Shown: positions 55,538-64,000 of the stretch, piece after piece
Layout: each line of letters starts with the position of its first letter
Numbering within the stretch: the stretch's first letter is position 1
Source: Prinsepia uniflora
Lineage: Eukaryota; Streptophyta; Magnoliopsida; Rosales; Rosaceae
Assembly: GCA_032719365.1 (NCBI GenBank)
Contig: CM064875.1
Span: forward strand, 19,009,674-19,073,673
Direction of reading: 5' to 3'
Length of the DNA: 64,000 nucleotides
Notes under the pieces: model-generated
Told to the model about the DNA's origin: nothing
The model's database searches: none
Seen by the model: only the letters and a program-made list of their open reading frames with translations
Translations under genes and position numbers: made by a program

Positions 55538-56055
55538 ATATTAAATACTCAAGGGGGAGTGTTCTAAATAAACAAATATTTAGTGGCTATTTATATAAAA
55601 GGTACAAGGGGTAGGGTAGTTTAGTCTTTTGTACATTTATTAATTCCCTATTTTATATAAGGGAATACAATTACTGTTTGGATATAACACAAAATAACAG
55701 ACAGAGCGTACGTTCATCTCTCTGTCTCCCCCAAACTTTTCTTTCTCCAAAAATCTTCCTCTCAAATCCTTCGCAACAAGGCTTCTATTTTTGAAAAAGT
55801 TTTTGCCAAATTATCTATTTCCATCAATTTCCTCTCTTTCTAATCTTTTCTTTTTTTTTTGGGCTAGACTTTTTTTTAGCTGAGCTTTACAATTTCTGAA
55901 CTTTGTACTTTGACTCTTTTAATTTGTACTTCATCTTAAGATAATAATACCATTTCCTTCCAAAAACAAACGGTGTATATCAACTTTAAAGGTGTTCAAG
56001 TGTGAATAGTGTGAGACACAAACTTTTCATAAGCACAATCGAAATTAGTCTAACA
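55538..56055 (+). mobile_element. Copia-type 3' end: PPT and LTR
   Basis: 'caagggggag' at 55550-55559 is the typical Copia PPT. The LTR then starts TGTTCTAAATAAAC at 55560 and may end CTAACA at 56055. 'ttatataagggaataca' (55653-55669) is a plausible TATA region and 'ctctctgtctccccc' follows. The interior upstream has been removed or displaced by the Tat insertion. The right end is uncertain. Confidence 0.6.
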
Positions 56056-56420
56056 GGTACTAAAGAAGCAATTGGCATTAGTTTTCTAATTGTTGTTTAC
56101 CCAATTCAATAATAGTAGTCTTTATGAAGCTAACAGGCTAACGGTATTTTGACCTTTAGTACAATTATTAGTTCATCTGTTAAGTAGAAAACAAAGGCAT
56201 CTCTGCTGGCAGGGAGTTTCATTTGGTCATAAATTTCAAGCCCTTAATAATACAATTAATAAACCAAATTAAGAAAGATTAATACACAAACAAACTGACC
56301 GAAATATGAGAAACCGAAAATTCAAAGTAAAGTATTATTTCTGGTAAAAAAAAATCAAAGTACTAATTGCTATTTAACTAAAAAGGAATAGGAGAAGAAG
56401 ACATCACCTTCTCTAAGGCA
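56056..56420. other. Upstream region of the TBL pseudogene
   Basis: AT-rich with no repeat that I recognise. It probably holds the former promoter and 5' UTR, but no TATA box stands out in the right place. Confidence 0.4.
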
Positions 56421-59400
56421 ATGGGTGCTTCCATTGTCACTGTAACTGCAGCATTGGTGTTGTGCCTTTTGCATCAAATCCAAGCCAAAATAGTCCATGA
56501 TTCCTCTAATATTAACAGCACCTGGCTAAGCGAAAATGGAGTAACTAGTGGCAGCTGTGACCTTTTCCATGGGGGATGGGTTTATGATAGGTTTTATCCT
56601 CTCTACAATTCAACAACCTGCCCTTTCATAGAGAGGGCGTTTGATTGCCAGAACAACGGCAGACCAGACGGTGGATATCAAAACTTCCGGTGGCAGCCCG
56701 CTTCGTGCCGGCTACCCAGGTATGTATGCTCATTGATCATCATCCTTCGCATTGCGTTTGACACTAATACGTATTGATGCAGTTTGACACTAATACGTAT
56801 TGATGCACAATCCATATTTGGCTGGTTATATATGTTTTGACGTTAATGTGCACAGCGTATGTGTAACTAATTACTATGTGTCACAATAACGTAATAACCA
56901 AATGTCTTGTATGCACAATCCTTCTTCTCAAGAGTGATTAATTACCAACCGTTCGGTATACAAGTGGGCGATAATTAGAATCGTTGATTTCATTAAACAT
57001 CATATATATATATATAATTATACAAATTAATGATGATTTAATTTTTCATATGTCTCAATTAAATTGACGATTCACTATAATCGTCACTTAACCATATACT
57101 ATAAAATCGTCGACTATTTTGCTTTATAAATACTACCAAACCCGATTATCACGAGTACGTAATATCCAGTTTAAAGTGGATTTATGTTAGTATTTTCCAT
57201 TAAATTTTGTATACATGGTTCATTAATTGTTGGATCGACGGTCGAAAGTTTTTAGAAAGATTTAGAGGGAAGAGAATCCTGTTTGTGGGAGACTCACTGA
57301 GCTTGAATCAATGGCAGTCCCTCGCATGCTTAGTTCATAAATCAGTACCACAAGCCAAGTACACCTTAACCAGGACTGGAAGCCTCGCGACACTCAAGTT
57401 CCCAGTAAGGCTCTTACTAATTCATCATTTAATTCTTTATTTCTTTTCCTTTCAAGTGTATATTGTAGTCCTTAATAATACGCATTTCCTGACACAAATT
57501 GTAGGCTTATGATGTTTCGATCATGCTCTCCCGCAATGCCTTTTTAGTAGATATCGTGCGTGAGGGGCGCCACCGTGTCCTAATGCTGGATTCAATTCAA
57601 GATGGAAATTTTTGGAGAACATTTGATGTCTTGGTCTTCGATACCTGGCATTGGTGGTCTCATACTGGAAGAAAACAACCGTACGTTAGTCTTTACCATT
57701 TTTGGTTTAAATGGAGTTAATGTACATTGTCACAAGTCTGATTAAATATCATGTACAGGTGGGATTTTGTTCGATTTGGGGGGCGGACACGCAAAGACAT
57801 GGATCGTACGATGGCCTATGAGACGGCTTTAAAGACGTGGGCTAGATGGGTGGACAACAGTGTTGATACTAGTAAAACTCACATCTTCTTCCAAGGTGTT
57901 TCCCCTGATCATATGAAGTAAGTAATTGGGCCGGACCTTCTATGCTATAATTTAGGAATGAAAATGGAAAAATTTGTTTGATATGCTTGTTACTCGTTAG
58001 GCTGCTATTTGACATCATTTACTGATTCATTGTTAATCATCTCTTTAGTATAAAATATTAATTATAAATTAGTCCAATTTTTAAATAAAATAGTCCATTT
58101 TACTGTTTTTTTTTAGATTTTTACTGTGTTCCTTTTATGGTTTTTTTTTTTAAAGTTTGTAAATACCCTTTATGGTTTTTTTTTAGTTTTTAAATACCCT
58201 TTATAATATTATTATGTTATATTTATTTTTTAAAATTAATTAAATTAAGATAATTCTAACTAAATTTCATAAGATCTATTTTATATTTATTTTGTGGGAT
58301 AACATCTGATACTTTTAAAGAGTCAGAGAGTTACATGTACGTTATTTATCTTATTACTTTTTATAGGTAAATTAATATGAACCTGTTTATTTTATTTTAT
58401 TTCGAGAGATGTATATTAAAAAAAATATATACCTATTATGATACAATTAGAATTTATATATATATATATATATATGTATCTTATTTATACGGGAGAGTTA
58501 AGTCGATAATATTAATTAATTTACCTGTAAGTTTAGAATCAGATATTGGTAGGTAAATAAATATAATATGTAATGTCATACATGTAATTGTTTAAAAAAT
58601 AACGGGCTAAAAAGAATAATATAATTTGACAAACAATAAAAAAACGTTATTTATTTTTTACTGTCTCTATTTATCATACTGGATTAACTTATAAGTTGAA
58701 CTCAAAAATTGGGCCTATTTATAATTATCCCTAGAATATACTAGTAAAAACTGTCTGCGCCTTTCTACTGGACTGTTCAATTAATTATAACACAAGAATT
58801 CTATAAAATAAGAGAATCTTGAAAAGATGACTAACTATTTATATACATCACCATCTGTTTATTTATATAATTTTTTTTTAAGAAATAAAATATAAAATAT
58901 AATAATAAATTGAATTATAAATCTTTATTTATAATACTAATTGAGTAATAAACTAATAATAATTATTTATAATAAATAAAAATAATAATTAAGATAAATT
59001 GAATATTTAAGGGTAAAATTGTAATTTTTACTATTTATAACAATGAAAAAGAAAAAAAAAGTAGGATTTATAATAATAATAATAATGTTTATTATTAGCA
59101 GTGCTGTTCAATTGATTATAATTATGAATTATACAAAATGAGAAAAATCTTGAAAATATTATTAACTATTTACATACATCGCCATCTATTTATTTATATA
59201 AAATCATTGTTTTATTTTTCAAGAAGTAAAAATATAAAAATAAAATAATAATTGAGTAATAATTATTTATTTATAATAATAAAAAAAATATAATTTAATA
59301 ATAATAATAATAATAATATAGATAAATTGAATATCTAAGAGTAAAATTGTATTTATATCCAATAGTAGTTATAAAAGATGATACAAAAAATTATTTTCAA

Positions 59401-59800
59401 ATGTTATTATATCTTTTTTTTTTTTTTTGCTCTTACAAAAAAATTAGTAATAAAACTGTTATTGTCTGATATGTGTTGTAGTCCCAAGAGAATGGGGCGA
59501 TCCAAAATCAGAGAACTGTGGGTGGGCAAATAAAGCCATTGTTGGGGTCAGACTATCCAGGAGGTCCCACACCCAGCACAAGTTGTTTTAGAAAAGGTTT
59601 CTGCAGACGGTGTCAAAAGCCAGTTCATTTGCTAGACATAACAACACTTTCGCAAACTAAGAAAAGATGGTCACCCTTCAGCCTATGGATATGGCGGCCG
59701 CCGGGGCACTGACTGCACCCCACTGGTGTCTTCCTGGCGTTTCCGGACACCATGGAATCAACTTTTATTTGCAAACGCTCTTTCAAAAGATTATAGCTTC
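56421..59800 (+). pseudogene. Trichome birefringence-like (TBL) gene, broken in the last exon
   Basis: TBL proteins are Golgi membrane enzymes that O-acetylate cell-wall polysaccharides such as xylan. Exon 1 (56421-56719) encodes a signal anchor ('VTVTAALVLCLLHQIQA') and the PMR5N region with 'CDLFHGGWVYD' and 'NFRWQPASCRLPR'. Exon 2 (about 57232-57404) has 'GKRILFVGDSLSLNQWQSL' with the G-D-S catalytic serine. Exon 3 is 57505-57680 ('DVLVFDTWHWWSHTG'), exon 4 is 57759-57917 ('DMDRTMAYETALKTWARWVD'). Exon 5 starts at 59482 and holds 'LLGSDYPGGPTPST', 'KPVHLLDITTLSQ', 'DGHPSAYGYGGRRG' and 'HWCLPGV' (the D-x-x-H box region), spread over different frames. I count at least five small shifts there. 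The exon 2 acceptor reads 'ttgttg' where 'ag' is expected. Donors and acceptors of exons 3-5 look normal. It is a short-form TBL, resembling the TBL41-45 group. Confidence 0.88.
58773..59400. repeat. 331-bp tandem duplication in the last TBL intron
   Basis: 'ctgttcaattaattata' at 58773 recurs as 'ctgttcaattgattata' at 59104. Both are followed by 'aatcttgaaaa', 'ctaactattta(t/c)atacatc' and 'catct(g/a)tttatttatata'. Both copies then run into (TAA)n-rich sequence. It lies in intron 4 (57918-59481). Confidence 0.8.
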
Positions 59801-60452
59801 TGGTATGCCCTTTCGGACCAAGTTCTAGTCAAAGTTGAAATCACTAGTTTTTTGTTGGTATCAGATCAAAGAATAAATCATCACTTCATTATTTTTTATA
59901 TAACATATGTACATGCGATAGTCGTAATTCTTCATTTTCCTATGGCACCGTTCAAAGATTACCAATGAGAAAGCATCAACAAGATTGACATTATTTAGTC
60001 ATCTATATTATTAAACAAATTAACAATTTTAATGAATTAAAATTCCTCAAAGTGTTTTAGAGAAAAATTCGGTTAATCTCAATGCAAAGAATTTAGAAAA
60101 CACAACCGAAAGGTAAGAGATATTTTTAAATAACACAGTACTATGTACATGTAATACTTATGAGTCGTCGATATAGTCTATATTCTCCATTTGTAGTTAT
60201 AATATCAACAGATATCCATTTATATTATAACATGTGGGTCGTAAACACTACTTGGGTTGTGTTTCTAATCCTTATTGTGTCCTAGAAAGCCGGGAAGTTA
60301 GTGCTAATTAAAGTGGTATCCTTAAAATTTCTGTGACTTTTGCGATGCCCATTTATAGCTTGTGTTTCATTCACAGTAGGTGCAGGGCTTTCACTGAGAA
60401 TTTTTCTCACTCATTTTGGTAATTTTTATCCAATTTTCTTGATAAAGGTATT
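59801..60452. other. No gene seen
   Basis: AT-rich 3' flank of the TBL pseudogene with no repeat or reading frame that I can support, up to the LTR at 60453. Confidence 0.5.
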
Positions 60453-61049
60453 TGTTGACACCACATTGAACCACACTCAATAGGCTGTATATCTCAAGCC
60501 CAAAAGCCCAAAATCCAAAAAAAAAAAAAAAAAACAAGCCAAAGCATTGAATAAGCCCAAAGCCCCACTCTACTGGAACAAAATACCACATGGGCCCCAA
60601 ATTCACATAAACAAATCAACCTTCACAAGGGCCAAACAACTCATTGGCATCCCCGGCACCATCCCATCCGGATGGACACATTTTTAGCACCACAACAGAA
60701 TTGCACTTATCACATATTGAAACGATATATCAAGCCTCCATCAAACCATTAATACAAAAAAGGAAACACATTTCCCAAAAAGGTAGCCTCCATCAACTTT
60801 TATCCCAAAAAGGAAACACATTTCCCAAAAAGGTAGCCTCCATCAACCACATTTTACCATATACATCTTACATACAGAGACCTACATACTGAATTGGACG
60901 TTGGAGACCCTTTAGGCCAGCACCACACCGATGAATATTCATGTCTGACGACCAATTATTCTTCCTTTCACAGGTCTCCCGGAGAGTGTGTGGCACGCAC
61001 AGAGTGGACAAAATATGACTTTTAAGTTGGTGCATTTTGTGCATCAATA
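60453..61049 (+). mobile_element. 5' LTR of the second Tat element
   Basis: TGTTGACACC to GCATCAATA, 597 bp, related to the LTR at 55056-55537. It contains a 50-bp tandem duplication (60755-60850, 'aggaaacacatttcccaaaa' at 60761 and 60811) and a run of 18 A's near 60518. Confidence 0.8.
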
Positions 61050-61076
61050 GTTTAGCACCGTTTAGGGGAATTCTGG
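61050..61076 (+). other. Primer-binding-site region of the second Tat element
   Basis: 'gtttagcaccgtttagggga' directly follows the LTR. It resembles the 'tggc(a/g)ccgt(c/t)tgtgggga' site common after Tat-type LTRs, with several changes. Confidence 0.55.
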
Positions 61077-61199
61077 CTAAATCTATCCACCATTCTACTG
61101 AGCCGAGCACTACCCTCAACCTTCTAACTGACATACGTGTTAGGAGGACAAGGGACATCAAAATAACACCTAGAAAAAGGTCCATAAAACTGAGGGACA

Positions 61200-63978
61200 A
61201 CTCTCCCACATAATGAAACTACTGGAAAAATTCCAACAAGACCTGGCCAAATTTAAGACCAATGGTACTCAGATCGGGTTCAGATGCCAGGTGTTGAATG
61301 AGCAATATGCTGATGAGTTAGTTTAATTGAGCCACGTAGAACCTACAACCCAGGAGCCAAGAACGGAGGTCCATGAGGATGAGTGAATGGTCGTTGAGTA
61401 CGTCGAGGGCACTGAGCTACGAAGACAAAACCAAGGTACTGGTGGAACCCACCGATAGGGCCTCCTAACTCCTCATAATATCTAGTAAGGGACTAAGAGA
61501 ACTAGAGCCTTCCGAGATGACCGAGAAGCTCTTTGTACAGGATCTCCATAAGGACTGATCTTAAGTCAGCCCTATCAGACTCACTTTCCCTTAGGAAAAA
61601 GGCTAAAATTCTCGGCCACTGAAGAGACATACTAGTTAGCCACATAAAGATACAGACTCATAGCATGCCCAACGCACCAAGCTTTATATCCCAATTGTAG
61701 TCTCGGAGGCTATTGACACCTCCCAAGAAGTCCCAAGTGCACGAAAAATCGATTGGCCTCATAGTAACAATAGTCTGAAGGAACATCGTGGGTCTCCTAC
61801 CCAACCATAGGTCGACTGGTCTACTAACAGGGAACAACGTGAATCCCCTAGCCGATGGCTGACCATCTAACCACGTAGTACCAACTGTGGAAGCCAAGAT
61901 AAACCCCCTTATGGATGACCCACTCATCCAACAGCTCCTTGAATGACTCATGAACCTCAATGTCAAGAAGGGACAATCGCAAAAACTGACATAGGGAAGG
62001 AAAAACTGTGGACTTTTCACAAAAAAGATTAACTAGTTCAGAGATGGCCACGAGACTAAATCTCTCAAGATCCCACTCTACACTAGCCACGGAGACCCCA
62101 TCACTCACCTAAACGACTACCAATAAGACGTGACCTATTAGATGAAGCATGTTGTCTCATATTCAGCTCAACTTTGACGGAGGCAACGATAAAATGGTTT
62201 TATAGATTGGCGTCTGGGGCCATGTATTCTTTCAAACAACTACAAACATTCTTCCTCAATCATTTCATCACACAGACCGACCCTTTTTTCTTAGCTAAAG
62301 ACCTCTTCTACCTAAAATAGGGAGAAAATGAACCTTACCAAACATATGTAGCTTGGTTAAGCCATGAGTACTCTTGGTGCAATAAAATAGACAACAAGGC
62401 AGCTTTCACAGCCTTTAAGGGTGGTCTCAGGGAATCTCCCTTCAGATACACTACACACAATTAAGGACGGTCTAGCTACAACAAGATCATAAAACAAACT
62501 GCTATACTAGCCTAGCACAAATGACTTATTTAGCACTCATCGGTCGAGTAATCTCAACCATCATCACTCAGCTTAGCAATACCGCTCCAACCAAATTACA
62601 ACCAAAAATCCCACAGGGGAAGAAAAATGACTATTCTCACAACTCATACAGTCTAGAAAAAAGGGGAAAATCTAATTATTCCAACAACTCCCATCAAGGT
62701 TAGAATCATTAGGATCACCAATCTTACCACAATAATGTCGACCAGCCTTCACCTTGGTTAAAGTATGAAACTTACGCAATCAAGAAAACTTCGGACGAGA
62801 ACATCCTCATGAACTTGTCTATAGCCTTCGAAACCTACTGGAAGCTCTAGATATGGACGAGAATATTAACGAATTCTTACAACATGCACTTCCACCACCA
62901 CGTCATCCTTATGAATGGGGAGCACATGGTTCCAAATAATCTTGGGCACCAACTTCTAGAACACTCGTAAAAAAACAATGGCACTTACTACCAATACCAA
63001 AAGTACAATGGTCATAGCACTTACTTGTCTATAGCCTTCGAAACCTACTGGAAGCTCTAGATATGGACGAGAATATTAACGAATTCTTACAACATGCACT
63101 TCCACCACCACGTCATCCTTATGAATGGGGAGCACATGGTTCCAAATAATCTTGGGCACCAACTTCTAGAACACTCGTAAAAAAACAATGGCACTTACTA
63201 CCAATACCAAAAGTACAACGGTCATAGCACTTACTTGTCTATAGCCTTCGAGACCTACTGGAAGTTCTAGATATGGACGAGAAAATTAACCAATTCTTAC
63301 AACATGAACTTCCACCACCTCGTCATCCTCATGAATGTGGAGCACATGGTTCCAAACAATCTTAGGCACCAACTTCTCAAACGCTAGCAAAAAATAATGG
63401 CACCTACTACCAATACCAGAAGCACAACGGTCATAACACTTACTTGTCTGTAGCCTTCGAGACATACTGGAAGCTCTAGCTATGGATAGGAAGATCAACC
63501 AATTCTTACAACATACAATTCCACCACCTCATCATCCTTAGATTAACACAATTAGTAGATGAATGTCCATCTCTTCACCTAAGAAAATTTTCTTCGTGCC
63601 TCAAAATTGAAGAAGGAAAGTCAAAGAAAATAAGTAAGGTTAACTAGGAACCATCATCTTGTCAGATAAGGAAGAGCGAGGCGCAATATATCCATATGAT
63701 GACCCCATTGTCATCAGGGCTCAAATTTCCAATTTTGACGTCATTTAGATCATGATTAATACTTGAAAATCTATCGATGTACTGTTCATGGATGCATACA
63801 AGAGGTTAGGCATCCCAAATTCAACCTAGACCAGTCTCTTCAACCATTCTTCAGTTTCACTTGGGACTACATAATACCTACTGACACTATTGCCTTACCA
63901 CTCGCTATCGGGCCATCCCTAAGCGAGCCATCATCCTTACCTCTTTCTTGGTAATCAACTGCCTAATCGTCTATAATG
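61200..63978 (+). pseudogene. gag-protease region of the second Tat element (heavily decayed)
   Basis: 62218-62460 reads as a gag core: 'TFFLNHFITQTDPFFLAKDL', then a stop, 'GENEPYQTYVAWLSHEYSWC' and 'DNKAAFTAFKGGLRE'. A zinc-knuckle-like His-rich repeat ('YYQYQKYNGHST') lies at 62990-63440 in amplified copies. 63685-63970 reads as protease: 'YDDPIVIRAQISNFDV', 'VLFMDAYKRLGIPNS' and 'HHPYLFLGNQLP'-type sequence in shifting frames. The usual D-x-G-S loop is not intact. Many stops and shifts rule out function. Order and wording match Tat gag and protease. Confidence 0.8.
62814..63545 (+). repeat. 210-bp in-frame tandem amplification within gag, four copies
   Basis: 'cttgtctatagccttcgaaa' or close variants start at 62814, 63024, 63234 and 63443, periods 210, 210 and 209 bp. 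The first two copies are almost identical; the third and fourth are more diverged. 210 is 70 codons, so the first amplifications would have kept the frame. Confidence 0.95.
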
Positions 63979-63980
63979 AC

Positions 63981-64000
63981 TGTAACGACCCGTCCCCGAA
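63981..64000 (+). mobile_element. Start of another family-B LTR (cut by window end)
   Basis: 'tgtaacgacccgtccccgaa' is the family-B LTR start seen on the minus strand at 29502 and 47601. The preceding five bases are ATGAC, the expected TSD to look for downstream. Confidence 0.8.

Larger units (their letters stand above)
60453..63980 (+). mobile_element. 5' half of a second decayed Tat-lineage element
   Basis: It comprises a 5' LTR (60453-61049), a worn primer site, a decayed gag and a protease region. At 63981 it is cut by the start of a family-B LTR, so the pol part, if present, lies beyond the window. Confidence 0.82.

Noticed and set aside
62814..63545. CRISPR array or satellite
   Set aside because: The units are contiguous 210-bp copies without unique spacers and belong to a gag region.
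1..64000. tRNA or rRNA genes
   Set aside because: The only tRNA-like sequences seen are 12-bp primer-binding sites of retroelements; no cloverleaf or rRNA segment was recognised by eye.

Overview
The window reads as a repeat-dense stretch of a flowering-plant nuclear genome, probably a eudicot. The evidence is Ty3/gypsy elements of the plant Tekay/Del and Tat lineages, TRIMs, a Copia-type LTR, and remnants of two plant cell-wall gene families with plant-style introns. I cannot name the species. I see no bacterial operons, rRNA, tRNA genes or CRISPR arrays, and no protein-coding gene that looks intact from end to end.

Layout. 1-1087 is the 3' part of a Tekay-like LTR (family B) lying in a Tat element. 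1088 to about 14500 is that decayed Tat element: gag, protease, RT, two RNase H domains, integrase, then an antisense ORF with a plant-mobile-domain protein (8804-11748), a PPT and a 3' LTR. 15530-15863 is an LTR relic. 16234-29502 is a reverse-strand family-B solo LTR (TSD CGGAT) split by a full-length Tekay/Del element at 16518-26645 (TSD TGCAT). That element is nearly open but carries two nonsense codons. 29595-36718 holds three further LTR pieces. 36719-39592 is mostly unassigned, with one possible RS-domain exon.

39598-48159 is a reverse-strand, coding-free LTR element (TSD TCTTC) whose two LTRs differ in their 5' parts; its 5' LTR contains another family-B solo LTR (44506-47601, TSD GTTGA). 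48165-52960 holds 144-bp tandem repeats and a fasciclin-like (FAS1) pseudogene hit by a TRIM (TSD ATTTG). 53217-56055 is a pile of small LTR elements: a TRIM relic, a complete TRIM (TSD CTGGA), the 3' end of a Tat element and a Copia-type LTR. 56421 to about 59800 is a trichome-birefringence-like (TBL) pseudogene. 60453-63980 is the 5' half of a second Tat element (LTR, primer site, decayed gag-protease), cut at 63981 by the start of yet another family-B LTR.

Insertion order can be read from the nesting. Family-B LTRs sit inside Tat elements and inside the coding-free element, and the Tekay element at 16518 sits inside a family-B LTR. Five insertions have matching 5-bp target-site duplications read directly from the sequence. 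The most unusual items are the antisense mobile-domain ORF beside a 3' LTR, the coding-free element with chimeric LTRs, and the in-frame 210-bp amplification in a gag gene.
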